Positions 1 to 12,269 of a stretch of 64,000 bases of DNA are shown piece after piece. Below the pieces are notes generated by a model that saw nothing but the letters and a program-made list of their open reading frames with translations, ran no database searches and was not told the origin of the DNA. The stretch covers positions 388,943 through 452,942 of the forward strand of contig CAJNDS010002386.1 of assembly GCA_905221605.1 (NCBI GenBank). Reading direction: 5' to 3'. This DNA comes from Symbiodinium natans (taxonomy: Eukaryota; Sar; Dinophyceae; Suessiales; Symbiodiniaceae). The translations under genes were made by a program, and so were the position numbers. The first letter of the stretch is position 1. The number at the start of each line of letters is the position of its first letter.

Positions 1-2
1 AG

Positions 3-404
3 ATTGAAGCCACCGGCGGCGCCTTTGCCGCAATTCTGGCAGACGGTTCCGTGGTGACGTGGGGCGATGCAGATGCCGGTGCAGATTCATCCGCAGTCCA
101 GGCATCACTTCGTGGAGTACGTCATGTCCGGGCTTCACGTTATGCCTTCGCTGCGATTCGATCCGATGGATCCGTCGTGACCTGGGGCAACCCTGAACAC
201 GGAGGCGACAGCAGCAAAGTTCAAGACCAATTGAAAGATGTCTTGCAAATTGAAGCCTCGCAGCGGGCATTTGCTGCTTTACTGGGAGATGGGTCGGTCA
301 TCTCTTGGGGAAATCCAGCATTTGGAGGTGGGGGCATCCCAGTCGACGAGTTTGGAGAAGCACCCCATGGACTTCGAGATACTTGGCAATTACCACTCTC
401 GTAG
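3..404 (+). CDS. RCC1-like repeat protein, 3' end (partial)
   Basis: The frame is open from the window edge at base 3 to a TAG at 402-404, so this is the C-terminal part of a longer gene starting upstream. It contains three consecutive copies of a roughly 50-residue repeat with the pattern AFAAI-x-DGSVVTWG followed by a G-rich/DSS-x-VQ linker. This is the form that RCC1/HERC-type beta-propeller repeats commonly take in dinoflagellate proteins. RCC1-like propellers act in protein or chromatin binding and sit in multidomain E3 ligases and kinases; nothing here says which. The tail after the third repeat (residues from PVDEFG) departs from the repeat pattern and may be a true C-terminus or intron read-through. 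The family call is secure; the function is unassigned. Confidence 0.8.
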   Translation: MEATGGAFAAILADGSVVTWGDADAGADSSAVQASLRGVRHVRASRYAFAAIRSDGSVVTWGNPEHGGDSSKVQDQLKDVLQIEASQRAFAALLGDGSVISWGNPAFGGGGIPVDEFGEAPHGLRDTWQLPLS

Positions 405-1813
405 TGCGCGTGAGCCTGCCACGGAAAAGCAAGGCAAGGCGGATGCTACGCCGGATGTGCCCGCTCTCGCCAGCCTGCATCGTGTCCAGCGGAGCAAGCA
501 CTTGCCGCAGCTGCTTCAACATGCATTGAACGGTGTCAAGAGCACGTCCCGCCCGGCTAGACGTCCATCCCAGGACTTCTTGAAAGACATCGAGTTTGCG
601 GCCTTTGACAAGCCAAGGCATCGACTCGAAGTGGTGTTTCTCAACATGCGCCATGTGAAGTGGAGTACCAGCACAACAGAACAATAGGGGACATGCCGGA
701 CGAAGACAGCCAAGCAGACATAGCTCATGGCGAACATCAGGGATATCAGGGGGCCAGCAAATGGACACAGGGACCAATCTGATTGTCGAATCTACCGAGG
801 TCCCCGCGTGAATGATGGAAAGCGCCGACCTCCGAGGCTTAGAGAGGACCTGGACAACAAGAGGGGCGCCAGGAAATGGACAAGCCGCCCGGCAAGAAGT
901 TCAGAAGAAAGTTCCGAGTGGCTGAGCTGTCTCCTGGGGCCTGCGGATGAGCCGGGCTACAAGGGGAGCTTGGACCCGTCGCATGGACGTCATCGGAGCA
1001 GCAGCAGCAGGAACAGCAGCAGCGCTACTGATGTAGTGTTATTTCAATGCAACGTTGAGGGAGCCTCTGAACCGGAAGACTGGGCGAGCGAACCGGAATG
1101 AGCCGAACATGCCATCAGCGAGAATAAGATGGACATCGACGAGCCGGAGGATGAGTCACAGGTGATCGATGAGAGGGGCAGCCTTTGTCACGAGTGCCAA
1201 CACTTTTGAGGAGGCCGCCGCCCCCTCACGAAGGAGACGCAAGAATGGTCCTCACCACCATGATCAACCCATTGGAGGAGACTGTCGACCCCGCCAATGC
1301 TGCAGACACCGACAAAACGGAGATTCTCCGACTTGAGACGGTCCGAAAACCGAACCCCCTGAGAGGGCCATAGGCCGCGGGCCCCCTGGGGACCCTCTTT
1401 GCTTCGCAGAAGAAGAAGAAGAAGACGACGACAACAACCACAACACCACAACGCCACAACAACCACAAATACAAGAACTACAACAAATACAACAAATCAA
1501 CAAATCCACAAAGAGCCATGTCTGCTTCGCACACATGTCCCGTGCGCCGCGCGCCATTCTCTGCATCTTGCCCACGAGAGATATCGTCGAGAACCCACAG
1601 ATAGCACATCTACGCGAGCTTTGACTTGGAAGACTCGGATGTTCGCAAGCCTGTTGCTATGGCCACAACCTTTGGCTCCCAAGGTAGCAGTGAGTTTTAA
1701 AGCGCCTTGAAGTTCTCGCGGCGTGTATTGAGGCCCTTGCATGCCAGGCCCCAGTATGAGCCAGAACGCTGAGGAGCTCTCTTCGAGTTGGAAGTTGTTT
1801 AGTTTCATGACTC
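405..1813. other. Intergenic stretch without a supported gene
   Basis: Several ORFs of 60-160 codons exist in both strands but none shows a recognisable domain, and they overlap each other. The 727-1101 plus ORF is rich in R, S, E and P and could be an exon, but nothing confirms it. A purine-rich AAG/ACA simple repeat lies at about 1408-1510. Confidence 0.5.
1408..1510. repeat. AAG/ACA/CAA microsatellite-like tract
   Basis: AAG triplets grade into ACG, then ACA/CAA triplets with interruptions. It resembles a short, degenerate version of the long CAA tract near 6.2-6.7 kb. Confidence 0.75.
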
Positions 1814-2179
1814 ATGACTCCTTGGGGCAATGTTCATGAAAGCAAAGAAAGCTGTGAGGAGACCGTGATGGCAAGCGTCGCAAATTTCGAACCCGTTCCA
1901 GCTCCTGGAGAGCAGGCCCCAAGAGTTGCGGTAGAAACAGATCCGAATTTCTGTGCTTTGCTTGCCCATAGAGAAAGCGGTTGCCCCTACGCCAAGGCCG
2001 TGGTGGACATCAACGATGAAAACGAAGGAGAAGGAGAAGGAGAAGGGGGAGAAGAGGACGAGGAAGCGGAGGCTGACAAAGCGCGATGGGAGGCCATGTT
2101 CCACCATGCTGATCCCGGCTCTGATCATGGACCTCTCCATGCCTTCCTTGACTTCCTGGATCCTGGGAACACGCGTTAA
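1814..2179 (+). CDS. Acidic ORF, possible 5' exon of the Patched-like gene
   Basis: The 121-codon frame opens with ATG and carries an acidic stretch (runs of E, G and D around residues 69-88) followed by a predicted helix ending DFLDPGNTR. It lies just 80 bases upstream of the large membrane-protein exon on the same strand. A GT (2175-2176) follows its last codons, and AG dinucleotides precede the next exon (for example 2253-2254 and 2279-2280). It may therefore encode the cytosolic N-terminus of that protein. A separate small gene or a chance ORF cannot be excluded. No domain was recognised. Confidence 0.4.
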   Translation: MTPWGNVHESKESCEETVMASVANFEPVPAPGEQAPRVAVETDPNFCALLAHRESGCPYAKAVVDINDENEGEGEGEGGEEDEEAEADKARWEAMFHHADPGSDHGPLHAFLDFLDPGNTR

Positions 2180-2259
2180 AAGAGCTTTTCTCCGTTTTCG
2201 GATCGCGATGTTTTGGTATTTGCGATAGTTTTGCGATACTAGTAGTTTTCTGAGCCGTT

Positions 2260-5200
2260 GTGCTCTGCTTGGCATCTCAGGATCATGTCAGCGAGAAAAT
2301 ACGCAACGAGATCGAGTCAACTTTCGCTCATATGGGTCTCCTTCTTGCTGATCATGCTTGCAAGTTTTGCTTCGCAGGCATCGCATTCGCACTTCTTTGC
2401 ATGACCGGGCTGCCGTTTGTTACCTTCGAACGGGACATCAATGAGATGGTCCTGGAGCAAAACTCGCAAACGTCAAAGGACTACTTTGAAGGAGAAGACA
2501 TCTTCAAGGCCACCCTGCCGGAGTTGGATCGTCGCCTGACGGTCCTGTACTCGGTGCCAGGTGGCAAGAACCTGTTGGATTCCCCGTACTTTGAACAAGC
2601 GCTAGCAATTCACTACGAAATTCTGACGAACGTGACTTCCGACGTGGACAAAGACGTATATCAGAAGCATTGCAACCGCTTCTTCGACAATCCAAATGAA
2701 AGTTGCATTGTTTTTTGCGCGTTGGATCCTCCTTACCAGGTTGAGCTGCACAAGGGTGGACGAGGCTTCCGCAACTCGACCTATTCAATGATGGGTGCAC
2801 GGGCACGTGTCGAGCAGGGCCTGAATCCAGAGGATGATGATGGGCACTTTGAATATACGGACAGCTTCCTTTGCAGGTACGAGTCGGTCTCAGACGATTG
2901 GAAACTTGGAGCGGTCCATTGGGTAGCCGAGCATCGCAAAACATCCTCACTCGACGTTCGAATCTCCGGGTCAAGTTCGGCGTTCAATTATGAGGAAGCT
3001 CTGCGAGGCACCTTCTCGGAGGCTCATTTGTTTCTGATCGGAGGAGTGCTGGTATGGTTGTTCTGTGGTTTCGCAATGCACTTCATTAACTTCGAGAACC
3101 ACGCGTGGTGCAACGCAACGAACTGGTTCACGGCCACAATGTGCATTGCCAGCGCAGTGCTTGCTATGTTGGCAGCGGTGGGCCTGGGCGGCTTCTTAAC
3201 CGTACAGGGGCTGAGGCTTACAGCTTCATCTCTGTACGTGTCGTTCTTAATCTTGGGCATCGCGGTCGACGACATGATGATCTTGGCCGGACTCTTCTTC
3301 GAAGCTCCAAAAGATCATACCTTGGGTGAGAGGCTTGCAGCCAGCTTCGGCTCAGCTGCAGCTTCTATCACACTGACAAGTGTCACCACGCTGGCTGGCT
3401 TTCTGGCAGGGAGCGCCGTGGACATGATCTGGATCAGTTCCTTCACCCAAGTGGGGGTACTGGCGGTCCTTGCGGACTATATCATCCAGCTCACTTTCTT
3501 CGCAGGAGCGTTTGCCGCCTTTCAGCGAGGCTGTGGCAAACTGGAGACATCCACGCAAGATCGTGGCCATGCCCATTCGGCCTTGGAGAAGTATGCCAGG
3601 TGGTCGGCACACAGCGGGCTATGCAAGGGCATCACATTTCTGCTGTTTGTCGTGCTGCTCTTCGTATCGCTCTATGGAACTCAGAGTTTAGAGGCTTCCT
3701 TTCATGCGAAGGTCCAGATCCCTGATGACTCGCATTATCATACTTTCTTGCAGGATGGAAAGGACTACATGGGAGAGTTTGGACCCAACACGGTGTACTT
3801 GATGATGGAACATCAAGTTCTCCCAAGCCCGGATGTCCTGAGAGCCACAGCAGAATACGCGCAGCGTATCAGAGAGCTGAACGGCCAAAAACCCTACCTG
3901 TCAGCTTCCACAGATTGGACTGTTGCGATGCAGCTTTGGATGGCCATCCAGCCGCTTCCAGAACGCTTGAGAGTTCGCACAAATGCGACAGCCTTCGGTG
4001 TAGCGATTGAGGAGGCCCTTGGTGGCACACTTCGAAATCAGTATGGAGGATTGGCCAGGCAATTTCAAGAAGTTGGCATGGCCTATGCTGCAAGCGGGCT
4101 TGCTGTGCAGGCTGCTCTAGCCGAAATACATGGCATGGCTCAAGATTTACACATGGGCCCACACCAATCGCTTGCAACCACAAAGGCCACACTGCATGCA
4201 GTTCAGCTTGCCCTCAACACAACCCGGCACGCTTATGGCAATTTTACCCAGGAGCTTGGCTTAAGCTTGCAGACGGCGCTTGGTGATGGACTTGCTCACA
4301 TCTATGCTGCAGCGGATGCATACGAGTCTGGACCTGCGAACTTCTCCGCGGCAGAGACTCTTCTGCAACAGGCTGCGGCCGCCTTCGCATCGCCCACTCC
4401 AGTCACCTCGTTGAATTGCACGGCCATCGAACATTTAGAGGAGGCATCAGCTCAACTCCTCCAGTCGGTCTACGCTTTCAACTCCTCCCTGAAAGTGCGG
4501 ATTCTGCGCGCAGCGGCTTCTTTGAAGTTCGCGGCTACCAACTTCCACAACGCTTTGCCAAGTGATGATCGCCTTCTGGTGAAGTACGACATTCAGTTCT
4601 TGCAACGAGAGTTCTTGAGAAGACTTGGCGATCTGATGTCATACATGGCTGATCCGTATGTGGAAGTAGTTCTAGCACAGTGGTGGAACAACACCCTCTT
4701 TCCGATGGAGCTTGTGGGCATCCACGCAAGAAACACAGCATTGACATTGCGAGCAATGCAGCAAACCGCGGGAACTCTAGCTTCCCAACCTTTGGCTCCT
4801 GTTGCTTCCGCTTGCACGGAGCTCCGGAATGCTTTGAGTGCTTCCCTGGATGGCTCCTTTAACTCCGCTGCAACCCGCGCATTTGGGCATCTGGTGGCAT
4901 CCGCGGCCGCTTATGCAGGAGATGAGACCAACTTGGCTCACCTTGAGCAGCACTACGAGTCTGGAGCTTTCGGAGATCCAGGTGCAGATGACAAGTGTTC
5001 CCCACAAGAGGTCACCTTGGAAAGCCTGCGTCGCGGCATGGCTTATGGAGTTGCTCACTACCGTTCTACTGTGGTGTGGAACGCTTTTTCCAACTATTCC
5101 ATGGCAGACGCAAGGAGGTGGTTGACAAACATCATGGGCCGCTCTGTCGACATGAACACACCACAAACAGCCAGCGCCATCAGGAGGTTCGTGGGCCATC

Positions 5201-5441
5201 AGTGGCTTTCTTTAGCAGGCGAACGGGAACAGGTCACGCGGGAGCGAACAGCAGAGCGCAAAGCAGATCAGGCCCGCAGAGCTGTTGCTGCTGCTCGCCG
5301 CATGCGCGTGGCGAGGGAGGCATCTGCAGAAGTGTGGGAAGATGTAGACAACTATGAGGAGAGCTTCGGCACAGAAATGGAGACCGTTGTGTACGACGAA
5401 GATCTGAAGCCAGGCTGGTTGGGCGGAGGGGGCTTGAAGTG
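2260..5441 (+). CDS. Patched/NPC1/RND-type sterol-sensing membrane protein, N-terminal exon
   Basis: An uninterrupted frame of about 1060 codons. A first membrane helix lies near residues 32-52. A large extracytosolic loop with cysteines and N-glycosylation sites follows (about 55-245), then a block of five or six helices (about 250-415) containing GIAVDDMMIL at residues 333-342. That motif matches the GxxxDD signature of transmembrane helix 4 in Patched, Dispatched, NPC1 and bacterial RND/MMPL proteins. Another helix (about 455-475) leads into a second long loop that is alanine-rich and helical. The expected last helices are missing here but occur in the correct order at 28448-30431, so this is the first half of a 12-helix protein. 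The frame stops at TGA 5443-5445, which lies inside a GTGAGC splice-donor-like sequence starting at 5442. Family members move or sense sterols and lipids using ion gradients; the substrate here is unknown. The first codon at 2260 is GTG, so the true start probably lies in an upstream exon. Confidence 0.85.
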
Positions 5442-5445
5442 GTGA

Positions 5446-6115
5446 GCACTTCTCATACTATCATACTATTTACTCATAGCTTGCATGAATGATGCTTGTG
5501 ATTCGAACAGCCTCACTCTTTGAAAGCTCTTTTGGAACCGCACGAGCAGCTCCCATCAAGTGGAATATGTATGCTTTCCATGCCATTATCCGGAATAAGC
5601 TGTTGCATGGACTGGAAACTACAGCTGACTAAACCAGGACAGTCCCGAGTAGATGCGTCTCTTGATTCATTTTAAACACTATGCGACCTGCCTCGGAGGG
5701 GGAGGGTGTGGGGGTGGGGTGAAAAAATTGGAAAAAGGCTGGTTCTGAGGTGTTGCAGGGCTAGGGCTGGGGCTTGTATCAGGGTATGTTCTGGGGATTG
5801 TATCATACCATATTCCGACCCTTATTCACTCCATAATCTCGTCCCCTGCTTCGTTTTCATCATCATCTTCATCTTATCCGTTTTCATTGTTTTGTCACCC
5901 TCTCTCGTTTCGTCCATTACCATTCCATTACCTCATCATCATCATCATCGTCGTCGTCGCCTCTTTCGTTTCTCATCACCATTTTCATTTAAGTAGTTTC
6001 TCACCCTCTTTTTTCATTATCGTAAACCTCCCCCTCCTTCGTTTCATAATTCCTATTGTCGTCTCCTTCGTTTTCTGGGGCGTTGCCACCTCACACGCTT
6101 TTTAAAAGATATTCA
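5446..6115. other. Non-coding, pyrimidine-rich stretch
   Basis: From about 5790 to 6080 the plus strand is strongly T/C-rich with CAT/CGT triplets (5936-5960). No coding signal was seen; small F/S-rich ORFs are composition artefacts. Confidence 0.6.
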
Positions 6116-6218
6116 CAATTATTATTATTTACATTACCTCATTCATTATAATATCTAACGGGCTGTCGCCCACAGCCGGGCACGCCCACCAGCAGCAGGA
6201 CAACGGCAGCAAGCACAG

Positions 6219-6725
<507 letters not shown>

Positions 6726-6801
6726 GGCGCGCGCGCGCGCGCGCGCGCGCGCGCGCGCGCGCGCGGGAACTGGTGCGTTTTCCGCGCGCGCGCGCGCGCG
6801 C
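6726..6801. repeat. Alternating GC dinucleotide tracts
   Basis: A (GC)n tract of about 40 bases at 6726-6765 and another of about 18 at 6783-6800. They are separated by a short unique spacer and directly abut the CAA repeat. Such tracts can adopt Z-DNA. Confidence 0.95.
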
Positions 6802-6867
6802 ATGTCGAGTGCCATGTTATGGAGTTATGCCAGCATCCTTCGAAATCCTGCCGCCCGAAACCCTTTC

Positions 6868-7150
6868 CGGAGCCGCTGATGCTGCTGATGCTCGCCCCCC
6901 GGATCCCCAAAGAGAAACGAAGCCTCGATGATGCGCACCCTGGCCCCCCGCCCGGCCGCGCATCATGAGCATCAGCGGCTCCGGCCTCCAGGCATGCATG
7001 GCTTATAGGGGCATATGCCGGCCTCAAAACGGAAATGTCCGCAACAGCACGAAAACCACGGTATTTACAGCGATTTCTGTGTTTTCCAAGCTCTCAGCCG
7101 CATCCGAAACCCGAGACCCAACCCGCTGATGCTCATGATGCGCGCTCTTG
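6868..7150. repeat. Dispersed GMGCATCAK motif cluster, copy group 1
   Basis: Instances of GCATCATGAGCATCAGCGG or its complement occur at about 6877-6897, 6959-6980 and 7125-7143. Each is two or three near-copies of a 9-base unit GMGCATCAK. The same motif recurs many times between 10260 and 12150. Confidence 0.75.
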
Positions 7151-7470
7151 TGGGGGTCCTTCGGGGTGGCCGATGCCACCCAAAAAACATCAACAACGCG
7201 TATTTGGCCAAAGTTGAAAAAGAGAGCCGATGAGGCCCTCCGGGGTCGTTTTTGGGACCTTTCATGGGGCGCCCAAAAAAATGCGTCCAGGAGCCCAAAT
7301 TCGGTGGGGAATAGCGCGTTTTTCGCGATAAAAAATGTACCTGAAACATGATGCCCTTCGGAAGCCGCATTTGGAGCCGGATGTTGGGGAGCCAACCGGG
7401 TCGGCGGCATATGCCCCCCCCGGGGTAGCTAAAGCTAGGGCTGGCGCCTAACGGCGTCGGACCACGGGCG

Positions 7471-7655
7471 TGCCCGGATTTAAGGGGCTGCGCCCATGGG
7501 CGGGCAGCGCAGGCAGAAGCGCAAGGCGAGCAGATCCGTCACAAGCATTTTGAGGCCCCTAAACTCCCTTAAAATCTCTCAGCGTTGGAGGCTCCTGAAC
7601 TCCCTTAAAGTTTCTAAGCATTTTCAGGCCCCTAAACCCCCTTGAAATCTCTAAG
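7471..7655 (+). repeat. Inverted repeat, left arm
   Basis: About 180 bases containing three internally similar blocks of the form AGGCCCCTAAAC(T/C)CCCTT. The reverse complement, with few differences, is at 11670-11852. The arms enclose about 4 kb that includes a minus-strand LINE remnant. Confidence 0.85.
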
Positions 7656-7659
7656 TGTC

Positions 7660-8640
7660 GGTGTGGGCCCCATGCTGGGGCGTTGCGGGTTGTTGTGCGC
7701 CCAGCATTCTGGGTGCTTCCCGCGGTGGAGCTTCGGGCAGTGCTGGTTGGAGGTCCGTCGCCCCCGGTGGTGTTGGTGGTGCTTTAGGTTTAGCGGCCAC
7801 TGGCTCATACCCTGTGCGGCCCCCCCTGTGTGGTGTTGTGCTGCCGTGAGCTGGCTGACCCCGTGGTGGGGTTGCAGTGCGTGGTGGGGATCTTGGGCGG
7901 CGGCTTGGAGCGTGGCTTCCAGGAGGGCTTGTGCTGCTGCGAGGTGACTCGTCGCCCCCATTCTGGTCGCTGTGAGTGTGGGCTGCTGTGGCGCGCGGCT
8001 CCCCCCGCCCCCTTGGTATAGCTGTTTGCGGCGTTGGGTCGCTTGGTTGTACGTGTCTACTGGTGCTTCTTCACTCGGGTGGTGCGCTTGGGATGGTCGG
8101 GTATCGCCCCCTTCCTGGCTGGCCCCAACGTTCTTGCCCTCCGTCTCGCCTTGCCAATATCACGACCTTGTACTTCTCGGTGTCCTGCTGCGGCGTCTTG
8201 GGTGTTGGGCTGCGGTCCTGGGTCGGCATCTCCTGGTTGGGCCCGGCGTGGTCTGGACCCCCCAGGTTGGTTCGGTGGCTCCGGCGGGTCGGCCCCGGGT
8301 TGCATCTGGCTCCGGACCCATTGCCCCCCCACCAAACAAGGGCCGTCTTGCGTAGCCCCCTCATGTTCACTGCTGAGCGCTGCTGGGTTGTTGCTTCTGC
8401 TTGAGAAACGGCTTTGTGGCTGCATCCTGCCTGCGGGTCTGCTTTGCTTAGGGCGTAGTGACTGGGGACTGCTCACGGCTCTCTCACTCTCACATGTTTG
8501 TGCAACTGTCCGCCCCGGCTCAGGGGTGGCATTGGGCCCCCATCCCCCATCCCCCCCCATCCCCCGGCCTGCCCTTCCCCCACCGCGCGCGATGCATCCA
8601 CACCGCTGGCCCCGCTGCCCCCCGCGACCTCTGCTGCTCT
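7660..8640 (-). other. Low-complexity Q/P/G-rich region, probable LINE tail
   Basis: On the minus strand this reads as proline-, glutamine- and glycine-rich ORFs without domains. It lies downstream of, and on the same strand as, the LINE remnant at 8654-9748. It resembles in composition the Q/P-rich stretch that follows the plus-strand LINE at 13.8-15.4 kb, so it may be the 3' portion of the retroelement. Confidence 0.4.
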
Positions 8641-8653
8641 CCCTTGAACGCGG

Positions 8654-9748
8654 TCATCCGCGCAGTGCCCGCGGGCATGGCTTCCGCTTCTTGGCTGGCT
8701 GCGGTCTGTTGGGCGCTAGGTTTTGGATTGAGGGCTGCCTGCCTGTCGCCCATTTCGGGTCAAACTTTCTGACAAAAGAGTGCTGGAGCGCTTGCCAATG
8801 CGTGCGGTCTTGCGCCGCCTGCACCCAATCATCCCCCGCCACACTCGCTATCTGCCTCTGCGTGTCCATGTGAGGGTTAAAGCGCTTGGGACGCCTCGCC
8901 CCCTGTGGGTGCTGCTGCTGTGCCCGCCACCACTTTTGTCCCCTCCACTCAAGCATGTCTATGGCGGCCCCTTCCTGGCGCGCCACATGTCCATGCAGTT
9001 GCCATCATATACGCTCCAAAGCGTGCGTCGACCACCTCTTCACCCCTTCCCGGTGCATAATCGCCCTTGCTAGCCGCACGGTGCGCTTGTGCCACTCTTC
9101 CCACCGTTCCCCCTTTTTGCGTTTGTGCCCCACCATTGCAGCTGCTGCGTGTTCGCCATTTTGAGCAACGTTTCCTGCGCCGGCCACGCCGAGCAGCCCC
9201 ACACCCTTGCCCCCCATTCCCCTTTCTGCTTGGTCAGTGGCTTTGGCCAGGACCTCCCCTCCCTCCCAGCCCCCGATGATGAGCGCCGGTTGCTTGGGCG
9301 CCCCCACTGCGTCCACTTCTCCAGTTGCGGTGCTTTGCGCCGAACCTCCCCACCCCGACTGCATCCTGAGCTCCATGGCTTCCACGCGCTCCCGCAAGGC
9401 CTTGGTTTCCGTAGCGAATCGCTGCTCCAGCTCCGCTTGCCCCGCCTTGACGGTGCTGAGCTCCTCCGTGTGGCGCGTGTGCTTGTCCGTCAGCGACTCC
9501 AGCATGGCCAGTGTGGTCTTGAGCTGTTTGGTCACTTCCGTTTCAACAATGCCAATCCTCACCGCCACCTCGTTTCCCACCGCCTGCTGTATTTCCTTCT
9601 TCATCCGTTCGTTGTTCTGACTGAGCTCGGCTTTGAACGCCTGCTTGATGTTGTCCAGCGTGACGCCCCCCACCGTCTCCACGACGTGCGCTTCATCATC
9701 TTCTTCCCCGGCTTTGCGTTTGGCGGGCGACCCCCTGCCCCCCCACAT
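8654..9748 (-). pseudogene. Non-LTR retrotransposon remnant with internal deletion
   Basis: On the minus strand, the frame beginning at 9748 encodes an N-terminal coiled coil (residues about 30-125) and an LIIGGWEGGE segment of the kind found in the first ORF region of dinoflagellate LINEs. It then passes directly to a basic segment RWEEWHKRTVRLARA. After a frame change near 9005 it continues as GHVARQEGAAIDMLEWRG and ends with DRTHWQALQHSFVRKFD. That end resembles the extreme C-terminus of the same LINE family, after the reverse transcriptase. Endonuclease and RT domains are absent, so the copy is internally deleted and non-autonomous. The family assignment rests on remembered sequence patterns of dinoflagellate elements. 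Confidence 0.6.
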
Positions 9749-10079
9749 AGTGCGAGGTTTGCCGTCGTCATGTCCCTGCCACTATCACGAACACCGAGCT
9801 CACAAAGTCCCTGGCGGGAGCTGGATCGCCCCCAAGACGTAGGAGTCCGTAGGCTCGCTATGCCTTTCAGGTAGCTGGGCACAATGTCCCCCGCACGCCT
9901 CGCAGCAGCGGTCACGTCCTGCTCCGATCTTGCCGATGTCCCCCTTCAGAACCTCGATGCAGCGCCGTAGGTATCACGGACTGGTAGGGCAGCTCGAATG
10001 GCACACGGGCGAGTCTCTCACTGAGACTCTCACACCCCCCCCTCAGAGGTGGCTCGGCCGACGGGGGTGCCAACTCGCG

Positions 10080-10215
<136 letters not shown>

Positions 10216-10259
10216 CCTCCCTCTCGCTCTTCCCCTTCCCCCGCGCGCGCGCGCGCGCG

Positions 10260-11060
10260 CGCATCCGCATCAGGAGCATCATTGGGGTTGGTTTGGGAGC
10301 CCAAAAGACATTCTAAGCATGCGTTTTGCCTTCGAAAAACCTTCAGAAAACGCTGCAAACACGTGTTTTTGAGCTTGGGAGCCTTTTGGAACCGAGAAAA
10401 AGAGAGCATCATGAGCATCAGCGGCCTCCCCCAGGCCATCCGAAACCTCCTGAAACACGCCGATTATATGTGCTTGAACGCTTGCGTGCCCACCAAACCC
10501 CCAGAAGCAAGACCCCGAACGCCCTTAAGCGCATTCGGGGTCCTGCTGTTCGGGTGTTTTGTAGGCACGAAGCCGTTCGAGCGCGTAAAATGAGCGATTT
10601 TAGGGGTGTTTTTACGTAGACCCACAAAACACTCGGTATTTACGAGGTTTTCTGCTGTTGGAGCACCCCCCCAAACCGAGCATCATGAGCATCAGCTGGG
10701 TCTCTGGGCCGTGGGCCCGGAGGCCCACGAAGCCTCATGCGAAACGATGGCTCAACGAAGCGCCGGACCCCCACGCATCAGCAGCATCAGCAGACCCCCC
10801 CCCCCCGGACGTGGGTTTCGATGATGCACACTTTCGGGGCGGGTCAAGGGCAACAGGGGTGGGGGTCGGAGGCACGCGTGAAAAACCTCAAAAAAACACG
10901 GTATTTACGGCGTTTTTCAGCATTTTTTGTTGCCTTGGGGCCGCGGGCCAGGGCTGCTGATGCTCATGATGCTCGCCTGGTTTTGGGCTTCCGGTACCCC
11001 CCCCAAACCTTGAAAAACGTGGTTTCGGCCTGGCGCGTGCCCCATGTGAAAAGCTAGGGC
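10260..11060. repeat. Dispersed GMGCATCAK and ACGGTATTTACG motif cluster
   Basis: GAGCATCATGAGCATCAGC-type units occur near 10266, 10405, 10677, 10774 and 10966 (complement). A second shared motif, AAAACAC(T)CGGTATTTACG followed by a T-rich run, occurs near 10623 and 10890. Related forms are found near 7054 and 11127. No coding potential was recognised in this stretch. Confidence 0.7.
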
Positions 11061-11335
11061 TAGGGCCGATGATGCACGCCCGTGAGGGTTTAATGGGGTG
11101 CTGCGGGTGTTTTGTGGCCTCGGTTTTTCGTAAAAACCCATGGTTTTTACGAGGTTTTCGTGCTTTTCGCACCACCGCGTGTTGCATCCCCTTGGATGCC
11201 GTTTTGGAGGCCTCCCGAAGGGCCCCGCGCGAATTTGAAGCAATTTTGGGCAGGGTCGGCGGCTCGGGCACTCGCCCCTTAAAGCTAGCGCTTGAGTGCG
11301 ACGCGGGCTCCGCCCTGGACCACGCGCGTCGCGGG

Positions 11336-11671
11336 GGCCGGATTGGGCCGGACGCCAGTGCCGCCGACCCCCGCGCGCCGCCGTTGAACGGTTCTGTTTT
11401 TCGTGGTTTTTTGCGTCGCCACGGAGGCCCCCAGAGGGCGCGCATCATGAGCATCAGCGGGTCCAGCCCGGGACCCCCAGGCGCGCATCAGGAGCATCAG
11501 GCGGCTCCCGGGCGGGACCTGGGGGGCGCATCAGGAGCATGACGCCCCCTTAAAGGCGGGCATAAGCGACGTGTCTATAAGGTCGGGGCTGGAAAAAGGG
11601 AGCTTCGGGGCCTTAGGGGCCTTGTGAAATGCGTAGAAACTTGAAAGGAGTCTAGGAGCCTCAAACGCTTC
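11336..11671 (+). repeat. Direct repeat, module A
   Basis: Shares about 330 bases with module B (11936-12268), from GGGCCGGACGCCAGTGCCGCC through TAGGAGCCTCAAACG, with scattered substitutions and small indels. It contains two or three GMGCATCAK units (11440-11540). Confidence 0.85.
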
Positions 11672-11852
11672 GAGATTTCAAGGGGGTTTAGGGGCCTGAA
11701 AATGCTTACAAACTTTAAGGGAGTTCAGGAGCCTCCAACGCTGAGAGATTTTAAGGGAGTTTAGGGGCCTCAAAATGCTTGTGACGGATCTGCTCGCCTT
11801 GCGCTTCTGCCTGCGCTGCCCGCCCATGGGCGCAGCCCCTTAAAATCGGGCA
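11670..11852 (-). repeat. Inverted repeat, right arm
   Basis: Reverse complement of 7471-7655. It lies exactly between direct modules A and B. Confidence 0.85.
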
Positions 11853-11935
11853 GCGCGAGGTCTTCAAGGACCGAGCATTGGCGGACCGTTTAACCTGGGT
11901 CGTCGCGGGAATAGCCTTGCTAGCTGCGAAGCAGA

Positions 11936-12268
11936 ATGGGGCCGGACGCCAGTGCCGCCGACCCCCGCGTGCCGCCGGTGAACGGTTTTTTTTTCTTTTT
12001 TTCGTGGTTTTTTGCGTCGCCACGGAGGCCCCCAGAGGGCGCGCATCATGAGCATCAGCGGGTCCAGCCCGGGACCCCAGGCGCGCATCAGGAGCAGCAG
12101 GCGGCTCCCGGTACGGGACCCCGGGGGCGCATCAGGCGCATGACGCCCCCCAAAAGGCGGGCATAAGCGACGTGTCTAAGGTCGGGGCTCGGAAAAAGGG
12201 AGCTTCGGGGAATTAGGGGCCTTGTGAAATGCGTAGAAACTTGAAGGGAGTCTAGGAGCCTCAAACGA
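11936..12268 (+). repeat. Direct repeat, module B
   Basis: Second copy of the module at 11336-11671. It ends immediately before the plus-strand LINE coding sequence begins (about 12270), suggesting the module is associated with the element's 5' end. Confidence 0.85.
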
Positions 12269-12269
12269 C

